Assembly: GCF_001542875.1 (NCBI RefSeq)
Contig: NZ_LMAF01000003.1
Span: forward strand, 1-64,000
Source of the DNA: Erythrobacter sp. YT30
GTDB lineage: Bacteria > Pseudomonadota > Alphaproteobacteria > Sphingomonadales > Sphingomonadaceae
Direction: 5' to 3'
Length of the DNA stretch: 64,000 nucleotides
The notes below the pieces were generated by a model. The model was given only the letters and a program-made list of their open reading frames with translations. It was not told where the DNA came from and did no database searches. Numbering within the stretch: position 1 is the stretch's first letter; each line of letters starts with the position of its first letter. Below, one piece after another: positions 54,291-61,990 of the stretch. A program made the position numbers and the translations under genes.

Positions 54291-56036
54291 ATGTCAGATC
54301 AGACCCTATACGCCGCGTTCGCCGGCACCATTGAAACCGCATTGAGCGCACTCGTCGATGACGGTGTGCTGCCAGCGGATACATCGTTCAAGAATGTCGC
54401 GGTAGAGCCGCCGCGCGATCCATCGCATGGCGATCTTGCGACCAATGCCGCGATGGTTCTGGCCAAGCAGGCAAAGACCAATCCGCGCGCGCTCGCCGAG
54501 CAGATCACGGCGAAGCTCGCCGATCATCCGGCGATCACCAGCGCAGAGATAGCAGGGCCGGGATTTATCAATTTGCGTCTCGATTCATCGGTTTGGCTCG
54601 ATGAATTGAAACTGATTCACATACTGGGCGATGATTATGGTCGCTCTTCGATGGGCGCCGATACCAAGGTGAATGTCGAATACGTCTCAGCTAACCCCAC
54701 CGGCCCTATGCATATGGGGCATTGCCGCGGTGCGGTGGTGGGGGATGCCTTGTCGAGCCTCCTCGAATTTGCAGGCCACGATGTCGTGCGCGAATATTAC
54801 ATCAACGATGCAGGCGGGCAGGTCGATGTACTCGCCCGGTCAGCACATATCCGGTACCGTGAAGCGCTCGGCGAAGATGTCGGCGAAATACCCGAGGGCC
54901 TATATCCCGGTGACTACCTGATCCCCGTCGGAAAGGCGCTCGCAAACGAACTTGGCGACAGGTTCCAGCACGCATCCGAAGAAGACTGGCTGCCCATTTT
55001 CCGGGCCGAAGCAGTCACGCGGATGATGGATCTCATCCGGTCAGACCTGGCGCTGCTCGGCATTCATCACGATGTGTTTTCATCAGAGGCCGCGCTCCAC
55101 GCGGCGGACAAACCGGACGAAGCCGAAGCCTGGCTGCGCGAACATGATCTTGTTTACGACGGCGTACTGGAAGCACCCAAAGGCAAAGCCCCGCCAGAAG
55201 ATTGGGAGCCAGTGGAACTGCCGCTGTTCCGCTCAACCAAGTATGGCGATGATCAGGACCGGCCGATCAAGAAATCAAACGGCGCGTGGACATACTTCGG
55301 AGCCGATCTCGCCTATCACATGCAAAAGGCTGAAAATGCCGATGAATTGATTGACATCTGGGGCGCGGATCACGCGGGCACTGTCAAGCGGATTAAGGCA
55401 GCGGTTGCGGCGCTTTCCGAAGGCAAGGGTAAGCCGACCCCGTTCGATGTCAAACTGGTCCAGATGGTGCAATTGATGCGCGGCGGCGAGCCTGTGAAAA
55501 TGTCCAAAAGATCGGGCAATTTCATTACCATCGCGGACATGATCGAAGAAGTCGGCAAGGATGTAGTCCGCTTCACCATGCTCACACGCAAACCCGAAGC
55601 GCAAATGGATTTCGACTTTGCCAAAGTGGTGGAGCAATCGAAGGACAATCCGGTCTTTTATGTCCAATACGCGCACGCCCGGCTTAACCGGACAGTGCTC
55701 AAATCGGCAGAGGAAGGCATCTCGCCCGATCCTGCCGAAATTGCACGGCTGGGCGAGGAAGAACTCGCGCTCATCAAACGCGCCGCACAATTCCCGCGCG
55801 AAATCGAATCCGCTGCCAAAGCGCGCGAACCGCACAGGATCGCTTTTTATCTGTACGATCTGGCATCAGAGCTGCACTCATTTTATACAATGGGTAACAA
55901 ACAACCTGAAAAGCGGTTCAAGCTGGAACAGGATGTGGGATTGTCGGGTGCAAGGCTTTTCCTCGGGCAAGCGATCGGGCAAGTGATCCGAAATGGGTTA
56001 GGTGTGTTAGGTGTAGACGCCGTAGAAGCGATGTAA
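54291..56036 (+). CDS. argS: Arginyl-tRNA synthetase
   Basis: Charges tRNA(Arg). It has 581 residues, class I synthetase. HIGH motif variant HMGH at 141-144 (NPTGPMHMGHCRGA), KMSKR at 403-407 (VKMSKRSGNF), with the ArgS N-terminal tRNA-binding domain (about 1-120) and C-terminal anticodon-binding helical domain (FYVQYAHARLNRT and DLASELHSFYTMG). It leads the run argS-SPOR-nagZ-scpA-scpB-tatABC. Downstream gaps are short, so this may be one long operon. Confidence 0.97.
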   Translation: MSDQTLYAAFAGTIETALSALVDDGVLPADTSFKNVAVEPPRDPSHGDLATNAAMVLAKQAKTNPRALAEQITAKLADHPAITSAEIAGPGFINLRLDSSVWLDELKLIHILGDDYGRSSMGADTKVNVEYVSANPTGPMHMGHCRGAVVGDALSSLLEFAGHDVVREYYINDAGGQVDVLARSAHIRYREALGEDVGEIPEGLYPGDYLIPVGKALANELGDRFQHASEEDWLPIFRAEAVTRMMDLIRSDLALLGIHHDVFSSEAALHAADKPDEAEAWLREHDLVYDGVLEAPKGKAPPEDWEPVELPLFRSTKYGDDQDRPIKKSNGAWTYFGADLAYHMQKAENADELIDIWGADHAGTVKRIKAAVAALSEGKGKPTPFDVKLVQMVQLMRGGEPVKMSKRSGNFITIADMIEEVGKDVVRFTMLTRKPEAQMDFDFAKVVEQSKDNPVFYVQYAHARLNRTVLKSAEEGISPDPAEIARLGEEELALIKRAAQFPREIESAAKAREPHRIAFYLYDLASELHSFYTMGNKQPEKRFKLEQDVGLSGARLFLGQAIGQVIRNGLGVLGVDAVEAM

Positions 56037-56064
56037 CCGCTCTGGGGTCTTCAACCGTTTGACC

Positions 56065-56829
56065 ATGCCTGGTGCCATTGGGGGGGGCGCAAGGACAGTG
56101 GTAGTAGACGCGGAATTTGAGGAAATCCCTAGTGAGGAAGTCTCTGTGACCGAACAAGAGCTTAATCTGACGGCTGATGAAAGCCTGCCCTGGCTCGAAT
56201 CCGATGAGGATGAAGCAGCTGCGTCGGGCATCGACAGCATTCAGGTGATGACTTTTCTCGCCGTTCTGCTCGCATTGGCAGCGGCCATCATTCTTGCTGT
56301 GTGGTTCTTTACCAAAGGATCGGGCAGTTCAGCGCCCGTGCCCGATGGCAGCACGATTTCAGCGCCAGCCGGTCCGATCAAGGAACGCCCGGAGGATCCC
56401 GGCGGCAAGGAATTTGAAGGCACCGGCAATCTCGCGCCAGCCGTGGGCGAAGGTGAAACGCGCGACGGGCAGATGGCCGATAGCGCTGGCTCTGAAGACG
56501 GGGCAGGGGATGCGACCCCTCCCTCGACAGAAACACCTGCAACCGAAACTGCCACTGCTTCTGCTTCCACTTCCTCAGCTGCGTCGAGTGGCGGCGGTAT
56601 TGCCGTACAGCTCGCCGCCTATGGCAATCGAGCAAGGGCCGAGCAGGGCTGGCGCGATCTCAGCCGCAGCAGCGAAACGCTGAGCGGTAAGAGCTATCGC
56701 ATTGTGCAGGCCAAGGTGGATATCGGCACTGTCTATCGCCTTCAGGTCCCTACCTCCAGCCGAGCAGAAGCCAACGCCCTGTGCGACGCGATCAAAGCGG
56801 ATGGACTTGAGTGCGCTGTAAAACCGTGA
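56065..56829 (+). CDS. SPOR-domain membrane protein
   Basis: About 254 residues. Cytoplasmic acidic N-terminus (about 1-65), membrane helix (about 65-88: MTFLAVLLALAAAIILAVWF), then a Ser/Thr/Pro/Ala-rich linker, and a C-terminal SPOR domain at about 182-254 (GIAVQLAAYGNRARAEQGWRDL ... YRLQVPTSSRAEANALCDAIK), which binds denuded peptidoglycan at division sites. Met at 56065 is used; a TTG at 56059 is possible. No good ribosome binding site is seen. It follows argS by 28 nt. Confidence 0.88.
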   Translation: MPGAIGGGARTVVVDAEFEEIPSEEVSVTEQELNLTADESLPWLESDEDEAAASGIDSIQVMTFLAVLLALAAAIILAVWFFTKGSGSSAPVPDGSTISAPAGPIKERPEDPGGKEFEGTGNLAPAVGEGETRDGQMADSAGSEDGAGDATPPSTETPATETATASASTSSAASSGGGIAVQLAAYGNRARAEQGWRDLSRSSETLSGKSYRIVQAKVDIGTVYRLQVPTSSRAEANALCDAIKADGLECAVKP

Positions 56830-56947
56830 TGTGAAGGGTGTGAGAGCCGCCGTTTATGGCGCTTTCCACCTGAATTGGACGCGTTTTTCCCCATAGTGGA
56901 GCGTTAGCCCGCTTGCCTGACTGCCCCCTTGCTGCAAGTCTGCCTTG
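56830..56947. other. Short gap between the SPOR gene and nagZ
   Basis: 118 bp with a weak self-complementary run around GAGCGTTAGCCC; no gene and no clear terminator seen. It may hold an internal promoter for nagZ and the scp genes. Confidence 0.3.
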
Positions 56948-57970
56948 ATGGTTCCGGCTATTTTCGGATGCTCCGGTCTCACTTTGACGCCTGATGAGCG
57001 CGATTTCTTTAGCGATGCCGATCCGGCAGGATACATCCTGTTCGGTCGCAATTGTGAAAGCCGCGAACAATTGCGCGCGCTGACCGATGAATTGCGTGAG
57101 CTTCATGGGCGCGATCATCTGCTGGTTTCGATAGATCAGGAAGGCGGCCGAGTTGCCCGCCTGCGTCCACCGCAATGGGCAGCCTATCCAGCGGCTCAAG
57201 CGTTTGCAGAGCTTTACGATCTAGCCCCCGCAAGCGCGATTGAGGCGGCGCGGGTCAATGCGCATGCCATGGCGCTGGAGCTTTCCGCCATGGGCATCAC
57301 GGTTGATTACCATCCACCGCTCGACCTGCGCCAGCCGGGCGCACATGATGTGATCGGCGATCGCGCCTTTGGCTCTGATCCAATGCAGATCGCGGCGCTA
57401 GGGCGGGTCACGCTTGAAGGTTTTGCAAAGGGCGGCGTTGTTGGCTGTATCAAGCATATGCCCGGCCATGGCCGCACCACGGTCGACACGCATAAAGAAA
57501 TGCCGACAGTGCACGAAAGCGCTGAGGAGCTGGAAGCCGACATTGCCCCATTCCGCGCGCTCAATCACGCGCTTATCGGAATGACGGGGCACTTGCTGTT
57601 TCCGGTGTGGGATGCGGAAAATCCCGCTACGCTTTCTGAAACGATCATCCGCGATATCATCCGGGGCGAAATCGGGTTTGAAGGCCTGCTGCTGACTGAT
57701 GATATCGACATGGAAGCGTTGGAAGGCAGGATCCCTGAACGCTCTGCCCGTGCCCATGCCGCAGGCTGCGATATCGTGCTCAATTGCTGGGCGAAGATGG
57801 ACGATATGATCGGCATTTGCAACGTTCTGCCAGCGATGGGAGATGCCACAAAAGCGCGGCTGGATCGCGCGCTTGAAGGCACGATTGTCGCCGATGAAAT
57901 GGCTGGAGAGCACGGCGAATTGCTTGCCAAACGCGATGCGCTGCTCGCCCTTGTGGGAGAGCCCGCATGA
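56948..57970 (+). CDS. nagZ: Beta-N-acetylhexosaminidase (NagZ, GH3)
   Basis: Cytoplasmic glycosidase that removes N-acetylglucosamine from anhydro-muropeptides in peptidoglycan recycling. The ATG at 56948 is used; a TTG lies one codon before. About 340 residues, full GH3 NagZ length. Substrate loop KHMPGHGRTTVDTH at 169-182 contains the general-acid His dyad, and the nucleophile is in LLTDDIDMEAL (Asp251 or 252). FGRNCESREQ and VSIDQEGGRVARL are conserved upstream. It overlaps scpA by 4 nt. Confidence 0.95.
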   Translation: MVPAIFGCSGLTLTPDERDFFSDADPAGYILFGRNCESREQLRALTDELRELHGRDHLLVSIDQEGGRVARLRPPQWAAYPAAQAFAELYDLAPASAIEAARVNAHAMALELSAMGITVDYHPPLDLRQPGAHDVIGDRAFGSDPMQIAALGRVTLEGFAKGGVVGCIKHMPGHGRTTVDTHKEMPTVHESAEELEADIAPFRALNHALIGMTGHLLFPVWDAENPATLSETIIRDIIRGEIGFEGLLLTDDIDMEALEGRIPERSARAHAAGCDIVLNCWAKMDDMIGICNVLPAMGDATKARLDRALEGTIVADEMAGEHGELLAKRDALLALVGEPA

Positions 57971-58857
57971 GCGCGCCGCACGGCAGTGATCCGCATGATG
58001 AGGCGCTGGATATAAACCGCGATATCTCTGCCGATCCCGATGCATCGGTTATGGTGTGGCCCGAAGATGGCGCGGAAGAAGACCTCGTCGAAGCGGGCGA
58101 TACTGAAACCGAAGCTGCTGGCGGCGACAAACTCTATCTGGAGCTTGATGGGTGGGAAGGCCCGCTCGATCTGCTGCTTGATCTGGCGCGCCGGCAAAAG
58201 GTTGACCTGCGCCAGATATCGATCCTTGCTCTCGTCGATCAGTATCTTGGCTACATAGAGCGCGCAGAAAGCCTGCGTTTGGAACTCGCCGCCGATTATC
58301 TCGTGATGGCAGCGTGGCTGGCCTATCTCAAATCATCGCTGCTTCTGCCCAAGGAAGAACAAGAGGATCCGAGCCCGGAAGAGCTGGCCCTGCGTTTGCA
58401 ATTGCGGCTGCAGCGCCTCGGCGCAATGCGCGAATCCGCGGCACGACTGATGGCGCGTGATCGGATTGGGCGCGACATATTCCTGCGCGGCGCGCCGGAG
58501 GGATTGCGTACCGATCGCAAGACGGTTTGGACGAGCGATATTTATTCGATCATTCAAGCATATGGACAGGTGAAAGCCCGCACGGCGCCGAAAATCTATC
58601 ACGTGGCTGATCGCCCTGTGATGACATTGGACAGCGCATTGGAGCGGGTTTCCGCGATGCTGGGGGTGACGCTCGAATGGATGGACATTCGCGACTTCCT
58701 GCCCCCGCATGCAGAGCCGGAACTGCGCAAATCTGCGCTTGCGTCCAGTTTTGTCGCTGCGCTTGAGCTGGCGCGGCTGGGGAGGGCTGAGATCGCTCAG
58801 GAAGAAGCCTTTGCGCCGATGCGGATCAGACGGTTGAAAGAGGGGGCTGCCGGGTGA
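57967..58857 (+). CDS. scpA: Segregation and condensation protein A
   Basis: Kleisin subunit of the SMC-ScpAB condensin, which compacts and separates chromosomes. 296 residues. Acidic N-terminal extension of ~55 residues, then the ScpA core: LYLELDGWEGPLDLLLDLARRQKVDL, YLGYIERAESLRLELAADYLVMAAWLAYLKSSLLLP, and a C-terminal winged helix ending with FVAALELARLGRAEIAQEEAFAP. The acidic extension is common in sphingomonads. Its ATG overlaps the nagZ stop and its stop overlaps the scpB start. Confidence 0.95.
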   Translation: MSAPHGSDPHDEALDINRDISADPDASVMVWPEDGAEEDLVEAGDTETEAAGGDKLYLELDGWEGPLDLLLDLARRQKVDLRQISILALVDQYLGYIERAESLRLELAADYLVMAAWLAYLKSSLLLPKEEQEDPSPEELALRLQLRLQRLGAMRESAARLMARDRIGRDIFLRGAPEGLRTDRKTVWTSDIYSIIQAYGQVKARTAPKIYHVADRPVMTLDSALERVSAMLGVTLEWMDIRDFLPPHAEPELRKSALASSFVAALELARLGRAEIAQEEAFAPMRIRRLKEGAAG

Positions 58858-59552
58858 TTACAATGGAAGAAGAGGTGGAACGCGCAGAGGCCGAAGGGGC
58901 AACGCCCGATGACATTGCGCGTAGCGTAGAAGCAACCCTGTTTGCGTCAGAAGAACCTCTGACAATACAATCACTTAGTGCGCATCTAGGCGATCTGGAG
59001 CATAGCGCCGTACGCGAGGCTCTATCTGCGCTTAAAGCCCACTACCAAGACCGCGGTATCCACCTCGTCGAACGCGGAAAACGCTGGCACTTCGAAACCG
59101 CCCCTGACCTCGCCCATCTCTTAAGGCGGGAGCGAGAACAAGTTCGCCGTCTGAGCCGCGCTGCCACCGAAGTGCTCGCCATAATCGCCTACCACGAACC
59201 GGTGAGCCGCGCCGAAATCGAGAGCATTCGCGGTGTACAGACGGCGAAGGGCACGCTCGACGTGCTTCTCGAATCGGGCTGGATCAAGCCTGCTGGCCGT
59301 CGCGAAGTGCCTGGCCGCCCAGTGATCTACGCGACAACTCCCGGCTTTCTCGATCATTTCGGCCTCGCCACCCGCCGTGATCTGCCCGGCATGGATGAAT
59401 TGCGGGCAGCCGGACTCCTCGATCCCGTTGATGATGCCTTGGAAGAAGCGCTTGAAGAGCGGATGGCCGGTGTTGAGGGCACGCAAGACGAGAGCGAAAC
59501 TGGCGCGGAATGCAATGCAAATTCAGATGCGGTAACTGATAATGAACCATGA
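58854..59552 (+). CDS. scpB: Segregation and condensation protein B
   Basis: Partner of ScpA in the SMC condensin. 232 residues from the GTG at 58854 (overlapping the scpA stop, GTGA); an ATG three codons later is possible. Paired winged-helix domains: VEATLFASEEPLTIQSL at the N-terminus and GIHLVERGKRWHFETAPDLAHLL, followed by ATEVLAIIAYHEPVSRAEIESIRGVQT, then LLESGWIKPAGRREVPGRP. A ~45-residue acidic tail follows. Weak CGCCTA/TAGGCG hairpin with a T-run comes right after the stop. Confidence 0.95.
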   Translation: MITMEEEVERAEAEGATPDDIARSVEATLFASEEPLTIQSLSAHLGDLEHSAVREALSALKAHYQDRGIHLVERGKRWHFETAPDLAHLLRREREQVRRLSRAATEVLAIIAYHEPVSRAEIESIRGVQTAKGTLDVLLESGWIKPAGRREVPGRPVIYATTPGFLDHFGLATRRDLPGMDELRAAGLLDPVDDALEEALEERMAGVEGTQDESETGAECNANSDAVTDNEP

Positions 59553-59627
59553 TCGCCTAACGCGACTGGCATAGGCGGGGTTTTACCCCTATATTGACAT
59601 CACACGGTTTAACGAGAGAGAAACCCC

Positions 59628-59876
59628 ATGGGTCTTAGTGTCTGGCAAATCGCAATTATCGCGGTGGTAATTCTTGTCCTGTTCGGTCGCGGGCGCATCT
59701 CTGAGATGATGGGCGATTTCGGCAAGGGCATTTCCAGCTTCAAAAAGGGCATGAACGAAGAAGTCGATGGCGAAAGCACTCCCGCTTCGAATGCCCAGAT
59801 CGAAGCCAAACCAGCCGATCCATCTGCCACTTCGTCCGAAACGACCAAAAAAGGCGAAAACACCACGTCGCAGTGA
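59628..59876 (+). CDS. tatA: Twin-arginine translocase subunit TatA
   Basis: Pore-forming subunit of the Tat system that exports folded proteins. 82 residues: membrane helix at about 4-22 (VWQIAIIAVVILVLFGRGRISE), the FG hinge, amphipathic helix ISEMMGDFGKGISSFKKGM, then a Ser/Thr/Lys-rich tail. GAGAGAAAC precedes the ATG. The gap from scpB (75 bp) holds an imperfect CGCCTA...TAGGCG hairpin with TTTT and a weak TTGACA, so tatA may have its own promoter. Confidence 0.95.
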   Translation: MGLSVWQIAIIAVVILVLFGRGRISEMMGDFGKGISSFKKGMNEEVDGESTPASNAQIEAKPADPSATSSETTKKGENTTSQ

Positions 59877-59945
59877 TATCTAGCCGGCTTGCCGGACTGG
59901 TCGGCAGCGCTGCAAAGATAGGAGAGGCGAGGGCCTTCATCCCCC

Positions 59946-60368
59946 ATGTTTGACCTCGGCGCCGCTGAAATCCTTGTCATCATAATCGTCGCCGTTCTTG
60001 TGATCGGCCCGAAAGACATGCCGCTCGCCATGCGCACCGTCGGGCGTTGGATCGGACAAATCCGCCGCGTTTCCGCGCATTTCCGCACCGGGATCGATGC
60101 GATGGTTCGCGAGGCTGAGCTGGATGACATGGAGAAGAAGTGGAAAGCGCAAAATGAGGAGATCATGAAGCGCACCGCAGTTTCAGCCGAATCGAAAGCA
60201 GGTGAGCCCGTGATGACAGGACCTCCGCCCGTTGCTCCTCCGGTTGATCCTGTTGCTGCCGATGATGTGCCCGCTTCTCCGTCCGCTGACAATCAAACGG
60301 TTGACGATGGTGATGCTGCCAACGAGCCGCAGCAAAGCGCGGCCAAAGACGCAGGGGGCAGCAAATAA
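59946..60368 (+). CDS. tatB: Sec-independent translocase subunit TatB
   Basis: Substrate-receptor subunit with TatC. 140 residues: MFDLGAAEILVIIIVAVLVIGPKDMP is the TatB N-terminus (membrane helix and PKD/E motif), then an amphipathic basic helix (MRTVGRWIGQIRRVSAHFR) and a long Pro/Ala/Asp-rich tail from ~85. It ends 7 nt before tatC. Confidence 0.95.
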   Translation: MFDLGAAEILVIIIVAVLVIGPKDMPLAMRTVGRWIGQIRRVSAHFRTGIDAMVREAELDDMEKKWKAQNEEIMKRTAVSAESKAGEPVMTGPPPVAPPVDPVAADDVPASPSADNQTVDDGDAANEPQQSAAKDAGGSK

Positions 60369-60375
60369 GCGCGCC

Positions 60376-61215
60376 ATGGTCTTGAAGATTGACGATATAG
60401 ATGAGACCCGCGCTCCGCTTCTTGATCACCTGATTGAGCTGCGCACACGGCTTCTGCGCTCAATAATCGCGCTTGCTATCGCATTTGCCGGATGCCTGTA
60501 CTTCGCCGATGAGATTTTCGGTTTCCTGGTCCGTCCGTTGACCGCTGCCTTTCCCCAAGGCGAGGGCAAGCTGATTTACACTCAGCTCTACGAGGCGTTC
60601 TTTGTCGAGTTGAAAGTCGCGTTGTTCGCTGGCTTCTTTATCAGCTTTCCGATCATCGCAAACCAGTTATGGGCATTCGTCGCGCCGGGACTCTACGCAA
60701 AAGAAAAGAAGGCATTCCTACCCTTCCTCATTGCTACGCCGGTGCTCTTCACCGCAGGCGCGGCGCTTGCATACTATGTGGTGATGCCAACCGCGTTCCG
60801 CTGGTTTTTGGGCTTTGAGGGCGAAGTTGGCGGTCTCGATATTGAGGCGCTGCCAGGCACTGGCAATTATCTCAATCTGGTGATGCAGTTCATCCTGGCT
60901 TTCGGGATTACTTTCCTTTTGCCGGTGCTATTGCTCCTTCTCAATCGGGCAGGAATCGTAACCCGCGCGCAGTTAATCGGCGCGAGGCGCTATGTCATTG
61001 TGGCCGTGGTGGCTTTGGCGGCGATCGTAACGCCGCCGGATCCTGGAAGCCAAGTCATTCTGGCGGTGCCGCTACTGCTCTTGTTCGAGGGATCGCTGAT
61101 CCTGATGCGCTTTCAAGAGGCTGGCATGCCAAAGACTGAGGAACCGTCTGAGGATGAACAGATCAGCGGCGACGAGGCTGATGCGCAGCCTGGCGAGGGA
61201 GCGCTGCCTGACTAA
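60376..61215 (+). CDS. tatC: Sec-independent translocase subunit TatC
   Basis: Multi-span core of the Tat translocase that binds the twin-arginine signal. Start at 60376 (MVLKIDDIDETRAPLLDHL); the upstream open frame overlaps tatB. About 279 residues with six membrane helices. Family motifs HLIELRTRLLRSI, EAFFVELKVALFAGFFISFPIIANQLWAFVAPGLY, KKAFLPFLIATPVLFTAGAALAYYV, GITFLLPVLLLLLNRAGIV and TPPDPGSQVILAVPLLLL. An acidic tail of ~30 residues follows. Terminator at 61316-61346. Confidence 0.97.
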   Translation: MVLKIDDIDETRAPLLDHLIELRTRLLRSIIALAIAFAGCLYFADEIFGFLVRPLTAAFPQGEGKLIYTQLYEAFFVELKVALFAGFFISFPIIANQLWAFVAPGLYAKEKKAFLPFLIATPVLFTAGAALAYYVVMPTAFRWFLGFEGEVGGLDIEALPGTGNYLNLVMQFILAFGITFLLPVLLLLLNRAGIVTRAQLIGARRYVIVAVVALAAIVTPPDPGSQVILAVPLLLLFEGSLILMRFQEAGMPKTEEPSEDEQISGDEADAQPGEGALPD

Positions 61216-61315
61216 GCAGGTCTGGCCATAGTTTCAACGCACAATATCCTATCAAGGTCAGCGATTTGCCGCTTGCTATACCGACGATTGTCACTTGCAG
61301 ATCAGGATTGTTGAC

Positions 61316-61346
61316 AAAAAAAGAGGCCCCAAAAGGAGCCTCTTTT
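61316..61346. terminator. Bidirectional terminator between tatC and a small membrane protein gene
   Basis: AAAGAGGC (to 61327) pairs with GCCTCTTT, loop CCCAAAAGGA, with A-runs on the left and T-runs on the right. It ends the minus-strand gene at 61368 and could catch tatC read-through, though that is 100 nt away. Confidence 0.85.
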
Positions 61347-61367
61347 AATGAGTGTATCTCAGAACCC

Positions 61368-61586
61368 TTATGGGCTCACAGCCTCATCATCATCATCGTC
61401 TGCAACGATGACGATACCGGCGATGACAGCAGCAGCCGCCAGAACGGCGATGATGATGCCAGAACCTTCGAGACCGCTTTCACCTTCGACCGGTGCGGCC
61501 GAACGCTCAAATGCGGCTTCTGCGATAGCCGGCGTAGCAGCAAGTGAAACTGCTGCAGTCGCCAGAGCGAGATTGCGGATCTTCAT
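61368..61586 (-). CDS. Small exported membrane protein with poly-Asp tail
   Basis: A 72-residue protein: signal peptide (MKIRNLALATAAVSLAATPAIAEA), a short acidic region, then a hydrophobic helix (about 42-60, GSGIIIAVLAAAAVIAGIVIV) and a C-terminus of Asp/Glu (ADDDDDEAVSP). AGGAG lies 7 nt before the ATG. Similar short proteins with an acidic end are common in Erythrobacteraceae as I recall; function is unknown. A candidate sigma-70 promoter lies at 61665-61693. Expression could be high given the strong ribosome binding site. Confidence 0.78.
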   Translation of the reverse strand: MKIRNLALATAAVSLAATPAIAEAAFERSAAPVEGESGLEGSGIIIAVLAAAAVIAGIVIVADDDDDEAVSP

Positions 61587-61990
61587 TTAGTGGTCTCCTA
61601 TGAGATCGTTTTTGTGTTGCCAGGTTTCGAATAAACTTGCCCAGCGATTGTGACAACCCCCTTTTTGTAACGCACCATCCCTAGGGTTGTCAAAAAGACG
61701 GTGTGTTTTCAATACTCTATACAACCTGAGTCCGTGAAGACAGTTAACAGGCCAAACCTTCAGCAACCTTTTTTTGTGCAGTTGCACAATTGCATCAATT
61801 GCACCAGATCATGACTGTTAGGCATTCACTAACCAAGCGCCAGCGCGCTCTTTTGATAAAAAGTATGACAAAAAGGTGAACGGCGCCACATAAAACAGTG
61901 TAATGCGTGGTCTTGCGTAGACGAGTTGCATGGTTGGTTTATCACCAACTTCTCTTGATTGACGTGATAAAAGTGAAGTTTCTCGCAACA
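61587..61990. other. Intergenic region with inverted repeats, about 400 bp
   Basis: No gene is seen. It includes the promoter at 61665-61693, an inverted repeat TGACAACCC (61651-61659)/GGGTTGTCA (61684-61692), and a cluster of TGCA-type repeats at 61776-61805 (GTGCAGTTGCAC, then CAATTGCA and CAATTGCAC). The far end (61900-61990) contains AT-rich, non-coding sequence and the 3' end of the amidohydrolase. No T-run hairpin was found after the amidohydrolase. Confidence 0.6.
61665..61693 (-). promoter_or_regulatory. Candidate promoter of the small membrane protein gene
   Basis: On the minus strand TTGACA (61693-61688) and TTACAA (61670-61665) are spaced by 17 nt. The -35 is consensus, the -10 weak. 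The start site would be near 61658, about 70 nt before the ATG. The inverted repeat TGACAACCC/GGGTTGTCA brackets the promoter. Confidence 0.5.
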
